Assembly: GCF_000145235.1 (NCBI RefSeq) | Contig: NC_014391.1 | Span: forward strand, 5,402,001-5,466,000 | Source of the DNA: Micromonospora aurantiaca ATCC 27029 | GTDB taxonomy: Bacteria > Actinomycetota > Actinomycetes > Mycobacteriales > Micromonosporaceae | DNA: 64,000 bases | Direction: 5' to 3' | Shown: piece after piece, positions 23,786 to 34,142 of the stretch | Numbering within the stretch: position 1 is the stretch's first letter | How the letters are laid out: each line of letters opens with the position of its first letter | The notes under the pieces: model-generated | What the model saw: only the letters and a program-made list of their open reading frames with translations | The model's database searches: none | Told to the model about the DNA's origin: nothing | Translations under genes and position numbers: made by a program

Positions 23786-23842
23786 GCCTCCATCGTCGGC
23801 GGGCCGGGCGCACCGCCGCGCCGGAATGCCGCAGGAACCACG

Positions 23843-24679
23843 TCAGGACACGACGGCGGCGGCCTCCTCGGCCTCCACTGCGGCGTTCCAGGCCGGCTTG
23901 GTGGACCGCCAGCCCTCGTCGTCCATGCCACGCCGCCAGTAGCCGGAGATGGACAGGTCACCCCGGGGCACGCCGCGCTCGACGCGCAGCAGCCGCCGCA
24001 GCTCCTTCATCGCCCCGGCCTCACCGTGCACGAACGCGTGCACCCGGCCGGGCGGGAACGCCAGCGCCCGGACCGCCTCGACCAGCGGCTCGCCGTACGG
24101 ACGCCCGTCGCGGTGCAACCAGCACACCTCGACCTCACCCGCGCTGGTCAGGGGCAGCTCGTCGGCCGGGCCGCCGACCTCGACGTACACCTTCGCGGGC
24201 GCGCCCACCGGCAGCCGTTCCAGGGCGGCGGCGATGGCCGGCAGCGCGCTCTCGTCGCCCGCCAGCAGGTGCCAGTCGGCAGCCGGGTCCGGCGCGTACG
24301 CGCCGCCCGGCCCGGTGAACAACACCCGGTCGCCGGGACGCAGCGCCGCCGCCCACGGCCCGGCCAGACCCTCGTCGCCGTGGTGCACCACGTCGACAGT
24401 CATCTCACCGGCCGCGGCGTCCCAGGCCCTGATCGTGTACGCGCGCAGGCGCGGCCACTGCTCCGCCGGGAACTCCCGCTTGATCGTGGCCAGGTCGACC
24501 GGGTCCGGGTAGGTCACCCCGGCCGGCGGGAAGACGAACTTCACGTAGTGGTCGGTGTACGCGCCCACCGGCAGTCCGGCCAGCTCGGCGCCGCCCAGGA
24601 CCAGGCGGATCAGGTGTGGGGTGGGCCGCGTGGTCCGGACGACCGTGGCGGCGGTGAGCTTCTTCGGGCGATCCGTCAT
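23843..24679 (-). CDS. siderophore-interacting FAD/NAD(P)H ferric reductase
   Basis: This is a ViuB/YqjH-type flavin-dependent ferric-siderophore reductase of 278 aa, which releases iron from imported siderophores in the cytoplasm. The N-terminal FAD-binding domain has the RAYTIRAW motif. The C-terminal NAD(P)H domain has WHLLAGDESALPAIAAALERLP, then VHGEAGAMKELRRLL and the closing SGYWRRGMDDEGW. A perfect iron box sits 3 bp upstream of the ATG and contains TAGCCT 6 nt before the start, so a leaderless, DtxR/IdeR-repressed transcript is likely. No siderophore genes are adjacent. Confidence 0.93.
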   Translation of the reverse strand: MTDRPKKLTAATVVRTTRPTPHLIRLVLGGAELAGLPVGAYTDHYVKFVFPPAGVTYPDPVDLATIKREFPAEQWPRLRAYTIRAWDAAAGEMTVDVVHHGDEGLAGPWAAALRPGDRVLFTGPGGAYAPDPAADWHLLAGDESALPAIAAALERLPVGAPAKVYVEVGGPADELPLTSAGEVEVCWLHRDGRPYGEPLVEAVRALAFPPGRVHAFVHGEAGAMKELRRLLRVERGVPRGDLSISGYWRRGMDDEGWRSTKPAWNAAVEAEEAAAVVS

Positions 24680-24682
24680 GCG

Positions 24683-24698
24683 CTTAGGCTAGCCTAAG
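24683..24698 (-). promoter_or_regulatory. iron box (DtxR/IdeR/DmdR1-type operator)
   Basis: CTTAGGCTAGCCTAAG is a perfect 16-bp palindrome matching the known actinobacterial iron-regulator consensus (TTAGGNNAGNCTNNCCTAA family). It lies 3 bp before the start codon of the siderophore-interacting protein and includes its probable -10 hexamer, so iron-loaded repressor would directly block RNA polymerase. Confidence 0.85.
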
Positions 24699-24727
24699 TT
24701 CGATGGCTCGCCCCGGGCACGATGCGG

Positions 24728-25954
24728 TCAGCTCGGCGACACCAGGCGGGCGTGCCAGGCCAGCGCGGCCGGATCGGTGAGCGAGGCGACCTGGTCGATC
24801 ACCACGCGCAGCCGCGCGGCGTCGTCCGCCGCGTCACGCCACAGCGGCGCGAACACCGGGTCGAGCGCATCCGGCGCCCGGTCCAGCAGCGCCGCGACCA
24901 GCCCGGTCAGGACGTCGCGCTGCCGCGCGTAGCGGTCCCCGGCGCCGGGGCGGCGCATCACGTACCGCAGCGCGATGCCCTTGAGCAGCGCGCACTGCGC
25001 CCGGATCCGGCGCGGCACCTCCAGGTCGGCGTCGTAGCGGCGGTGCGGGCCGGGCCCGTGGCGCTGCTCGGTCGCGGCCACCACGCCGGCGACGAACCGG
25101 CCGGTGAGCACGCTCGTGGTGGCCTTCAACGCGGCGAGCGCGCGGTGGCTGCCGTCGTACGCGGCAAGCGGGGCGAGCACCGGATCGGCCAGCAGGCCGG
25201 CGAGCACCTCGCCCAGATCCTCCGGCGCCTCACCCGAGTAGGCGGCGGACACGTCGGCGCAGAGCGCCCGCCGCTCGTCCGCGTCGGCCAGCAGCGGGCG
25301 CAGGTCGACGTACCCGCCGTGGATGCCGTCCTCGACGTCGTGCACCGAGTACGCCACGTCGTCGGCCCAGTCCATCACCTGGGCCTCCAGGCAGCGCCGG
25401 TCGCCCGGCGGGGCGCCTTCGCGCAGCCAGTCGAAGACCGGGCGGTCGTCGGCGTACACGCCGAACTTGCGCTCGCCGGGGCGGCGCGGCCACGGGTACT
25501 TGCTCACCGCGTCCAGCGCGGCCCGGGTCAGGTTCAGCCCGGCCGAGCGCCCGTCCGGGGCGAGCACCTTCGCCTCCAGCCGGGTGAGCACCCGCAGCGT
25601 CTGCGCGTTGCCCTCGAAGCCGCCGCAGTCGGCGGCCAGCTCGTCCAGGGCGTACTCGCCGTTGTGCCCGAACGGCGGGTGGCCCAGGTCGTGCGCCAGC
25701 CCGGCGGTGTCCACCACGTCCGGGTCGCAGCCCAGCCGGGCGCCCATCTCGCGGGCGATCTGCGCGACCTCCAGCGAGTGGGTCAGCCGGGTACGCAGGA
25801 AGTCGTTCGTCCCGGCGGTGTGCACCTGGGTCTTCGCGGCGAGCCGGCGGAACGCCGCCGAGTGCAGCACGCGGGCGCGGTCCCGCTCGAACGGCGACCG
25901 GCCGTACCCTGTGTCCTTGGGCGCCTCGTCGACCAGCCGCGCCGCGTCGCTCAT
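24728..25954 (-). CDS. dgt: deoxyguanosinetriphosphate triphosphohydrolase-like protein
   Basis: This 408-aa HD-domain enzyme hydrolyses dNTPs to deoxynucleoside and triphosphate, controlling the dNTP pool. It has the family N-terminus (YGRSPFERDRARVLHSAAFRRLAAKTQV), the HD metal motif TRLTHSLEVAQIAREM then GLAHDLGHPPFGHNGE, and DWADDVAYSVHDVEDG. The start MSDAARLV has a GGGAGAA site close upstream; a frame extension of 14 codons would run into a dispersed repeat. Its neighbourhood with dnaG is typical of actinobacteria. Confidence 0.93.
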   Translation of the reverse strand: MSDAARLVDEAPKDTGYGRSPFERDRARVLHSAAFRRLAAKTQVHTAGTNDFLRTRLTHSLEVAQIAREMGARLGCDPDVVDTAGLAHDLGHPPFGHNGEYALDELAADCGGFEGNAQTLRVLTRLEAKVLAPDGRSAGLNLTRAALDAVSKYPWPRRPGERKFGVYADDRPVFDWLREGAPPGDRRCLEAQVMDWADDVAYSVHDVEDGIHGGYVDLRPLLADADERRALCADVSAAYSGEAPEDLGEVLAGLLADPVLAPLAAYDGSHRALAALKATTSVLTGRFVAGVVAATEQRHGPGPHRRYDADLEVPRRIRAQCALLKGIALRYVMRRPGAGDRYARQRDVLTGLVAALLDRAPDALDPVFAPLWRDAADDAARLRVVIDQVASLTDPAALAWHARLVSPS

Positions 25955-25975
25955 TTCTCCCGGACTGGCAGAGGG

Positions 25976-26018
25976 TCGCGACTGCGGGGCTCGCAAGACC
26001 GGCTCACTCCTCGCGCTC
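25976..26018 (-). repeat. 43-bp dispersed intergenic repeat, copy 2
   Basis: This is an exact 43/43 copy of 3374-3416. On the minus strand it supplies the last four codons and the TGA stop of the VOC protein (GAG CGC GAG GAG TGA) and then most of the gap before dgt. Its location at a stop codon, between two co-directional genes, mirrors copy 1. Confidence 0.8.
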
Positions 26019-26357
26019 CCGGAGCACGCAGAACTCGTTGCCCTCCGGGTCGGCGAGCACCGTCCACTCCACGTCCCCCTGGCCGATGTCGACGTGCCGG
26101 GCGCCCATGTCGACGAGGCGCTCCACCTCGGCCTCCATGTCGGCCGGGCGCAGGTCGATGTGCAGCCGGTTCTTCCCCTCCTTCGGCCCGGAGACCGGGA
26201 CGAAGACGAGACCGGGCGTCGTGTCGGGGGTCCGGCGGATCTCCACCTCGTCCGGCTTGTCGGTGATCACCTGATAGCCGAGGGCCTCCGCCCACCAACT
26301 GGCGAGCCGGGACGGATCCCGGGCGTCGATGGTCAGGTTCTCCCAGACGGCGGTCAT
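26004..26357 (-). CDS. VOC/glyoxalase superfamily protein
   Basis: This 117-aa protein has the vicinal-oxygen-chelate fold pattern (NLTIDARDPSRLASWWAEALGYQV at the start; EWTVLADPEGNEFCVL at the end). Members include glyoxalases, dioxygenases and resistance proteins, so the activity is not predictable. ATG 26357 is chosen because GGAGGGG precedes it; the frame also opens at GTG 26381. The last residues EREE are encoded by the 43-bp repeat, so the C-terminus may have been changed by it. Confidence 0.85.
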   Translation of the reverse strand: MTAVWENLTIDARDPSRLASWWAEALGYQVITDKPDEVEIRRTPDTTPGLVFVPVSGPKEGKNRLHIDLRPADMEAEVERLVDMGARHVDIGQGDVEWTVLADPEGNEFCVLREREE

Positions 26358-26434
26358 GCGGCCACCCCTCCTGATCGACACGTGGCGGAAGCTCAGGCTA
26401 CGCCGAGGAGGCCGGAAAGGCGCGCCGGGCGTAC

Positions 26435-26466
26435 GCGGGGCCGCCGGCGAGCACCGGCGGCCCCGC
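26435..26466 (-). terminator. terminator after ppdK
   Basis: Perfect 13-bp arms (26435-26447 and 26454-26466; GCGGGGCCGCCGG) with a 6-nt loop begin 7 bp beyond the ppdK stop. There is no T tract. Confidence 0.7.
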
Positions 26467-26472
26467 GCCGCG

Positions 26473-29181
<2,709 letters not shown>

Positions 29182-29491
29182 CAGAGCCTCCCACGCGCGC
29201 CATTGACACTTAACGAAGGTTCAGTTCGGACATACCCCGGTAGTGACCACCGGTAATCCCGGCTCGTCAGCGTCGGTGGGGCGAAGGCTAGGCGAGTTTC
29301 GAGAAACCTGGGAGCGTTCGGTGACTTTCGGCACAACGGTCACCACAATCCGCGTTCGTACGGGTTTTTGGGAACGCTTCCACGAGCACGATCACGCAAT
29401 TCCGATCCCCCTCGTACTCTTGACGTCACTGCATCTCGCGGAACCTGACCTTTGCCATATCCCGCGCGAATACACCCTCGGAGCCGTCGCC
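29182..29491. promoter_or_regulatory. divergent promoter region ppdK / hexosaminidase with LacI-type operator
   Basis: These 310 bases separate ppdK and the GH20 gene and are AT-rich in parts. They contain TGGGAACGCTTCCA at 29369-29382, which matches the CebR box TGGGAGCGCTCCCA at 12 of 14 positions and is a plausible LacI-family operator for the hexosaminidase gene. A frame open through this segment to 29243 is not thought to be coding. Confidence 0.5.
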
Positions 29492-31234
29492 GTGCCGACC
29501 AACCCCGCCGCCCCGGAGACCGGGCCGGAGCCGACCGACACCCGTCCCACCAGCCCTTCCATCGACGTACCGGCTGTGCCGCTGCCCGGTGTGCCGGCAC
29601 CCGCGGCCGAGCTGGCCCGCGACGCCGCGGGCCGGGCCGCCGAGGCGCTCGCCGGACCGGCGCCGGTCCGGCTCGGCGACGTGGTGCCGGCGCCCGAGCA
29701 CGTGCGCCCGGACCCGGCCGGCGACTTCACGCTGAGCGCGGACGCGGTGCTGCGGGTCAGCCCCGCCGGGCGGGACGTGGCCGAACAGCTCGCCGGCTGG
29801 CTGCGCCCGGCCACCGGCTTCCCGCTCCCGGTCGCCGACACCGGCGAGGACGGCCCGCTGACGCTCACGCTGTCCGCGGCGGTTCCCGCCCGGCCCGGCG
29901 AGCCGGACGACGCGCGGCTCGGAGACGAGGGCTACCGCCTCGACGTGACCACCGGCGGCGTCCGGATCACCGCCGCCACCCCGGCCGGGCTGTTCCACGG
30001 CGCGCAGACGCTGCGGCAGCTGCTACCCGCGCCGATCGAGAGCCCGACCGCCGTCGCCGCGCGCTGGGCGGTACCCGGCGGCACGATCGTCGACCGGCCG
30101 CGCTTCCCCTACCGGGGCGCGATGCTCGACGTCGCCCGCCACTTCTTCGCGGTCGAGGACGTGCTGCGGGTGGTCGACCACCTGGCCCGCTACAAGCTCA
30201 ACCACCTGCACCTGCACCTCACCGACGACCAGGGCTGGCGGATCGCCGTCGACTCCTGGCCACGGCTCGCCGAGGTCGGCGGCACGACAGCGGTCGGCGG
30301 CGGCCCCGGCGGCTGGTACACACGTGACGACTACCGCCGCATCGTCGCGTACGCCGCCCGCCGCCACGTCACAGTGGTGCCCGAGATCGACCTGCCGGGC
30401 CACACCAACGCGGCGCTCGTCGCGTACCCCGAACTGGCGCCCGGCAAGATCGCGCCACCGCCGTACACCGGCACCGAGGTCGGCTTCAGCTTCGTCGACC
30501 CCGCCGACGAGCGGACGTACGCCTTCGTCGCGGACGTGGTCGGCGAGGTGGCCGCGTCGACGCCCGGGCCGTGGCTGCACCTCGGCGGCGACGAGGCGTT
30601 CAAGGTGCCGGCCGACAGCTACCGCTCCTTCGTGGAGCGGGCGCAGCGGCTGGTGGCCGCCACCGGCAAGACCGTCGTCGGCTGGCACCAGCTCGCCCCG
30701 GCCGCACACGTCGACGGGCGCGTCCTGCAGTGGTGGGGCACGAACGGTGACGACCCGGAGACCGCCGACGCGGTACGCCGTGGCGCCCGGCTGATCCTCT
30801 CCCCCGGCAACCACGCGTACCTGGACATGAAGTACGCCCCGGACACCCCGATCGGACACGACTGGGCCGGTCTGATCGACGTGCGCCGGGCGTACGAGTG
30901 GGATCCGGGCAGCCACGTGCGGGGCGTACCGGCCGAGGCGGTGCTGGGTGTGGAGGCGCCGCTGTGGACCGAGTCGATCACGACGCCGGCCGAGGTCGAG
31001 TTCATGCTCTTCCCGCGCCTGCCCGCCGTCGCCGAACTCGGCTGGTCACCGCGCGAGACGCACGACTGGTCCCGGTTCCGCAGCCGGCTGGCCGCACACG
31101 GCCCGCGCTGGTTCACAGCTGGCATCGCCTTCCACCCCTCCCCCGAGATCCCCTGGCCCACCACCCCAGCCCAGATCCCCACCCAGCCCACCCCCACCCC
31201 CACGCCCACGCCCACCTCCCCCACCACCCCCTGA
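29492..31234 (+). CDS. beta-N-acetylhexosaminidase, GH20 family
   Basis: This 580-aa glycoside hydrolase would remove terminal N-acetylglucosamine from chitin-derived or cell-wall oligosaccharides. A GH20b-like N-terminal domain (about residues 60-200) precedes the catalytic barrel: RFPYRGAMLDVARHFF, NHLHLHLTDDQGWRI, VVPEIDLPGHTNAAL, and the catalytic pair in WLHLGGDEAF. The C-terminus is a low-complexity Pro/Thr tail. GTG 29492 is preceded by GGAG; no clear signal peptide follows it, so it may be intracellular or exported otherwise. A LacI-type operator lies upstream, suggesting sugar control. Confidence 0.9.
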   Translation: MPTNPAAPETGPEPTDTRPTSPSIDVPAVPLPGVPAPAAELARDAAGRAAEALAGPAPVRLGDVVPAPEHVRPDPAGDFTLSADAVLRVSPAGRDVAEQLAGWLRPATGFPLPVADTGEDGPLTLTLSAAVPARPGEPDDARLGDEGYRLDVTTGGVRITAATPAGLFHGAQTLRQLLPAPIESPTAVAARWAVPGGTIVDRPRFPYRGAMLDVARHFFAVEDVLRVVDHLARYKLNHLHLHLTDDQGWRIAVDSWPRLAEVGGTTAVGGGPGGWYTRDDYRRIVAYAARRHVTVVPEIDLPGHTNAALVAYPELAPGKIAPPPYTGTEVGFSFVDPADERTYAFVADVVGEVAASTPGPWLHLGGDEAFKVPADSYRSFVERAQRLVAATGKTVVGWHQLAPAAHVDGRVLQWWGTNGDDPETADAVRRGARLILSPGNHAYLDMKYAPDTPIGHDWAGLIDVRRAYEWDPGSHVRGVPAEAVLGVEAPLWTESITTPAEVEFMLFPRLPAVAELGWSPRETHDWSRFRSRLAAHGPRWFTAGIAFHPSPEIPWPTTPAQIPTQPTPTPTPTPTSPTTP

Positions 31235-31258
31235 CCGCACACCGGGGCGCCGAACCCC

Positions 31259-31319
31259 GTCGATCATGAAGTTGACGGCGACAAACCGGACACAAAACGC
31301 CGTCAACTTCATGATCGAC
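31259..31319. repeat. hairpin family A, copy 1
   Basis: Perfect 22-bp arms at 31259-31280 and 31298-31319 with a 17-nt loop. The arm begins GTCGATCATGAAGTTGACGG. Related hairpins occur at 46888-46948 and 49264-49323. It lies 24 bp after the hexosaminidase stop. Confidence 0.85.
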
Positions 31320-31380
31320 GCCCTCATCCCCGGGCGGCGACATCCAGCCGCCCCTCGCCGTCGCGCACTCCCTCCCGAGC

Positions 31381-31434
31381 GCCCCGAGCGCCCCGAGCAC
31401 CCCGAGCACCCCGAGCACCCCGAGCACCCCGAAG
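31381..31434 (+). repeat. 9-bp tandem repeat array
   Basis: Six consecutive 9-bp units of the form RCCCCGAGC (two GCCCCGAGC, three ACCCCGAGC and a final ACCCCGAAG) form a minisatellite directly beside hairpin family B. Confidence 0.85.
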
Positions 31435-31482
31435 ATCTTGGTACGGAACGGCCCTCGGAGGGGCGCCGATCTACCAAGATCT
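31433..31482. repeat. hairpin family B, copy 1
   Basis: AGATCTTGGTA at 31433-31443 is the exact complement of 31472-31482; inner GGCCCTC/GAGGGGC bases can extend the structure. A related hairpin is at 49336-49384. Confidence 0.7.
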
Positions 31483-31551
31483 CGAAGCTCACCCCGCCCA
31501 GAGCCCGACATCGGGCACCAAGGCGACTCACCCCCCTCCCATCGGACCGGT

Positions 31552-31608
31552 GATCAAGGAGTTTGTGCCCGGTGCACGGCCTCAGACGGACACAAACTCC
31601 TTGATCAA
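31552..31608. repeat. hairpin family C
   Basis: Perfect 17-bp arms (TGATCAAGGAGTTTGTG at 31552-31568 and its complement at 31592-31608) with a 23-nt loop. It is the only copy in the window. Confidence 0.75.
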
Positions 31609-31839
31609 CGGGGTGGGGGGTTGGGGGGAGCCCTCGAGGTGGCCGGGCCGGGGTGGCTGCGGCGAGGGCGGGCGGGGTTCGGTGTCGGCGGCAGCCCTGA
31701 TGGGCTCGGTGTCCGGATCCGGGGTGGTCGGGGTCACCCGTGAGGTGGAATCGGGGGTGGGTGCGGGGCGTTGTACATGGCAGACCGCGCCGCACCCGCC
31801 GACCGCCCGCCCCCTCGGGCCGGGAATCAGGCCGGGACG

Positions 31840-31972
31840 CCGGTCGTTACATCCCCGGAGCCGCAGAGCAGGCCGACAGCGCCTGTCGAGCCGGCCCCAC
31901 CGCCGGGCAGCGCCCCCGGGAATGACCCCGGACCCCGGTCGTTACATCCCCGAGCCGCCGGAGCAGGCCGAC
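31840..31972 (+). repeat. 38-bp direct repeat upstream of the C39-like peptidase gene
   Basis: Units at 31840-31877 and 31935-31972 both begin CCGGTCGTTACATCCCC and end AGCAGGCCGAC. They have equal length and differ at about six positions; weaker similarity extends upstream (CCGGGAAT). The period is 95 bp. They may be regulator sites or remnants of a duplicated leader. Confidence 0.6.
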
Positions 31973-32081
31973 CCCCTGGCCGCCCGTGCAGGCCACCGGC
32001 CCGACGCACATACCGGGCCACCTGATCTTTATTCGCGGCATCCCCCATCGCCGCGTACCCCCGACAGAGAGGCAACTGATC

Positions 32082-32729
32082 ATGGCTACCACTCTGCTGC
32101 GCAAGACCGCTCTGACCGTCGCCGGTATCGCCGCCACCGCCGGTGGCATCGCCGGCCCCGCCATCGCCGCCCAGGCCACCCCGGCCGAGCGCGCCGCCCA
32201 GGTCGTCACCACCGACCGCAAGCACGGCGAGCGTGAGCTGGACGTGCGCTACGAGGCGCAGCCCAACTTCTACTTCTGTGGCCCGGCCGCGGCCCGTAAC
32301 GCGCTGAGCGTGCAGGGCAAGAACATCGACGTGGACGCCATGGCCAAGGAGATGGGCACCACCGAGGCCGGCACCAACTCCATCAACGACATCACGCCGG
32401 TGCTCAACAAGGAGACCGGTAAGGACGTCTACAAGTCGACCGAGATCCCGGTGGACAAGGTCGGTGACAAGGTGGAGAAGCTTCGTGCCGACGTGGTGCG
32501 CACTGTGGACGACGGCCGGGCCGTGGTGGCGAACATCGCCGGCACCGCGACCGACACCGACGGCACCACCCACTCGTTCGAGGGTGGCCACTACATCAGC
32601 GTGGTCGGCTACCGCGACGGCGGCAAGGTCGTGACGATCGCCGACTCGGCGAACCCGGACCAGGCCTCCTACCGGATCGACGTGGACGAGCTCGCCCGCT
32701 GGATCGCCAGCCGCGGCTACAGCTCCTGA
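32082..32729 (+). CDS. secreted C39-like cysteine peptidase family protein
   Basis: This 215-aa protein has a Sec signal peptide (MATTLLRKTALTVAGIAAT, probable cleavage after AIAAQA at about residue 31) and a papain-like C39-type domain. The triad pattern is Cys in NFYFCGPAAARNAL, His in FEGGHYISVVGY and Asp in VTIADSANPD. C39-like secreted proteins cleave peptides or act on the cell wall; the substrate is unknown. A GAGAGG site lies upstream. TTTATT at about 32034, in a short AT-rich patch, may belong to the promoter. A bidirectional terminator follows. Confidence 0.85.
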   Translation: MATTLLRKTALTVAGIAATAGGIAGPAIAAQATPAERAAQVVTTDRKHGERELDVRYEAQPNFYFCGPAAARNALSVQGKNIDVDAMAKEMGTTEAGTNSINDITPVLNKETGKDVYKSTEIPVDKVGDKVEKLRADVVRTVDDGRAVVANIAGTATDTDGTTHSFEGGHYISVVGYRDGGKVVTIADSANPDQASYRIDVDELARWIASRGYSS

Positions 32730-32743
32730 CCGAGTGACCATGG

Positions 32744-32781
32744 CGAAGGGCCCGACCCCGGAACGGGGGTCGGGCCCTTCG
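32744..32781. terminator. bidirectional terminator between peptidase and dus
   Basis: CGAAGGGCCCGACCCC (32744-32759) pairs exactly with 32766-32781 around a 6-nt loop. It lies between two convergent genes and serves both. Confidence 0.85.
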
Positions 32782-32800
32782 GCGTGTCCGGGGTCAGCGG

Positions 32801-33964
32801 TCAGCCGCCGGAGTCGTCCAGCTCCGCGCCGTCGGGCGGGGTGTCGTCGTCGCGGCTGGCCAGCCAGCCGTCGGGCAGGAAGACCTTGCCCGGGGAGTTG
32901 GTGCGGCCGCGCGGCTGGCCGAGGTTCTCCACCGGGAACGGTACGGCCGGGTCGAGCTTGCCGAGCAGGTCGTCGAGCTGCGCCAGGCTCTCGATCATGG
33001 CGAGCGAGCGGCGCAGTTCGCTGCCGATCGGGAAGCCCTTCAGGTACCAGGCGACGTGCTTGCGGAAGTCGGTGCAGCCGTCCCGCTCGCCACGGGCCGG
33101 GTTGCGCGCGCCCGCCACGAACTGCTCCACCAGCAGCTCGGCGTGCCGCCGCATGGTCACCGCCACCTCGCCGAGGCTCGGTAGCCGCCGCTCGGCGCTC
33201 CCGTTGAACGCGGCCTCCAGGTCGGCGAACAGCCACGGCCGGCCCAGGCAGCCGCGCCCGATCACCACGCCGTCGACGCCGGTGTGCGCGACCATCCGCA
33301 GCGCGTCGTCGGCCTCCCAGATGTCGCCGTTGCCGAGCACCGGCACGTCGAGCGCCGACTTGAGCGTGGCGATCGCATCCCAGTCGGCGGTGCCGGAGTA
33401 GCGCTGCGCGGCCGTACGCCCGTGCAGGGCGACCGCCGCGACGCCCGCGTCCTGGGCCGCCAGCCCCGCCTCGACGTACGTCAGGTGGTCGTCGTCGATG
33501 CCCTTGCGCATCTTGACGGTGACCGGCACCCCGGCGGGTGACGCGGCGTCCACCGCGGCCCTGACCAGCCGGGCGAACAGCCGGCGGCGCCACGGCAGGG
33601 CCGAGCCGCCGCCCCGGCGGGTCACCTTGGGCACCGGGCAGCCGAAGTTCAGGTCGATGTGGTCGGCCAGGTCGCGCTCGACCACGATCCGCACGGCGGC
33701 GGCGGTGATCTCCGGGTCGGTGCCGTAGAGCTGGAGGCTGCGGGGCTTCTCCTCGGCGCCGAAGGCGATCATGCGCAGCGTCTTCGGGTTCCGCTCGACG
33801 AGCGCGCGGGTGGTGATCATCTCGCAGACGTAGATGCCGCCGCCCTGCTCACGGCAGAGCCGGCGGAAGCCGACGTTGGTGATCCCGGCCATCGGCGCGA
33901 GCACCACCGGCGGCCACACCCGGTGCGGGCCGATGGTCAACGCGGGCAGGGTCGGGGCAGTCAC
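32801..33964 (-). CDS. dus: tRNA-dihydrouridine synthase (DusB/NifR3 family)
   Basis: This flavoenzyme reduces specific uridines of tRNA to dihydrouridine; 387 aa. The FMN barrel begins PVVLAPMAGITNVGFRRLCRE; the catalytic Cys is in DLNFGCPVPKV; PVTVKMRKGIDDD and GVDGVVIGRGCLGRPWLF are conserved. A C-terminal helical tRNA-binding part includes CTDFRKHVAWYLKGFP. It starts with GTG, and TACACT stands 6 nt before the start on the minus strand, so it is probably leaderless. The 54-bp element begins 9 nt upstream of the start. Confidence 0.94.
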   Translation of the reverse strand: MTAPTLPALTIGPHRVWPPVVLAPMAGITNVGFRRLCREQGGGIYVCEMITTRALVERNPKTLRMIAFGAEEKPRSLQLYGTDPEITAAAVRIVVERDLADHIDLNFGCPVPKVTRRGGGSALPWRRRLFARLVRAAVDAASPAGVPVTVKMRKGIDDDHLTYVEAGLAAQDAGVAAVALHGRTAAQRYSGTADWDAIATLKSALDVPVLGNGDIWEADDALRMVAHTGVDGVVIGRGCLGRPWLFADLEAAFNGSAERRLPSLGEVAVTMRRHAELLVEQFVAGARNPARGERDGCTDFRKHVAWYLKGFPIGSELRRSLAMIESLAQLDDLLGKLDPAVPFPVENLGQPRGRTNSPGKVFLPDGWLASRDDDTPPDGAELDDSGG

Positions 33965-33973
33965 CGCACAAGT

Positions 33974-34027
33974 GTAAGGAAGGGCCCCCTCTTAACGTCT
34001 CCGGTAGAGCAGGGGCCCCTTGTTAAC
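33974..34027 (+). repeat. 54-bp double-palindrome element, copy 1
   Basis: This 54-bp unit contains two GGGGCCCC-centred dyads separated by about 10 nt. It begins GTAAGGAAGGGCCCCCTCTT and ends GGGGCCCCTTGTTAAC. Copies of exactly the same length are at 35111-35164 (inverted) and 63378-63431. It begins 9 nt upstream of the dus start codon. Confidence 0.9.
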
Positions 34028-34142
34028 AGGGCACATATCACAGCCCGCCCGCCCGGCGGGCATTCTCCACAACCGGGGAGGCTGTCCACAGGCCGGGCGA
34101 ACGGGCAGGAGGAGCAGCGGTCGAGCCCGCACGCTGCCGGGC

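Larger units (their letters stand above)
31235..32081. other. repeat-rich gene-free island
   Basis: About 850 bases between the hexosaminidase and the C39-like peptidase genes hold three unrelated hairpins (31259-31319, 31433-31482, 31552-31608), a 9-bp tandem array (31381-31434) and a 38-bp direct repeat (31840-31877 and 31935-31972). No protein-coding gene is convincing: short Pro/Arg-rich frames change phase and lack ribosome sites. Confidence 0.7.

Noticed and set aside
29243..29491. Upstream extension of the hexosaminidase
   Set aside because: It would run through the LacI-type operator and AT-rich promoter region; GTG 29492 has GGAG at the right distance.
31381..31434. CRISPR-like array
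   Set aside because: The 9-bp units are directly adjacent with no spacers and there are no cas genes in the window.
31740..32025. Small Pro/Arg-rich frames in the repeat island as RiPP or secreted peptide genes
   Set aside because: Frames differ between the two repeat units, ribosome sites are lacking and no maturation genes are nearby; kept only as a remark in the direct-repeat finding.
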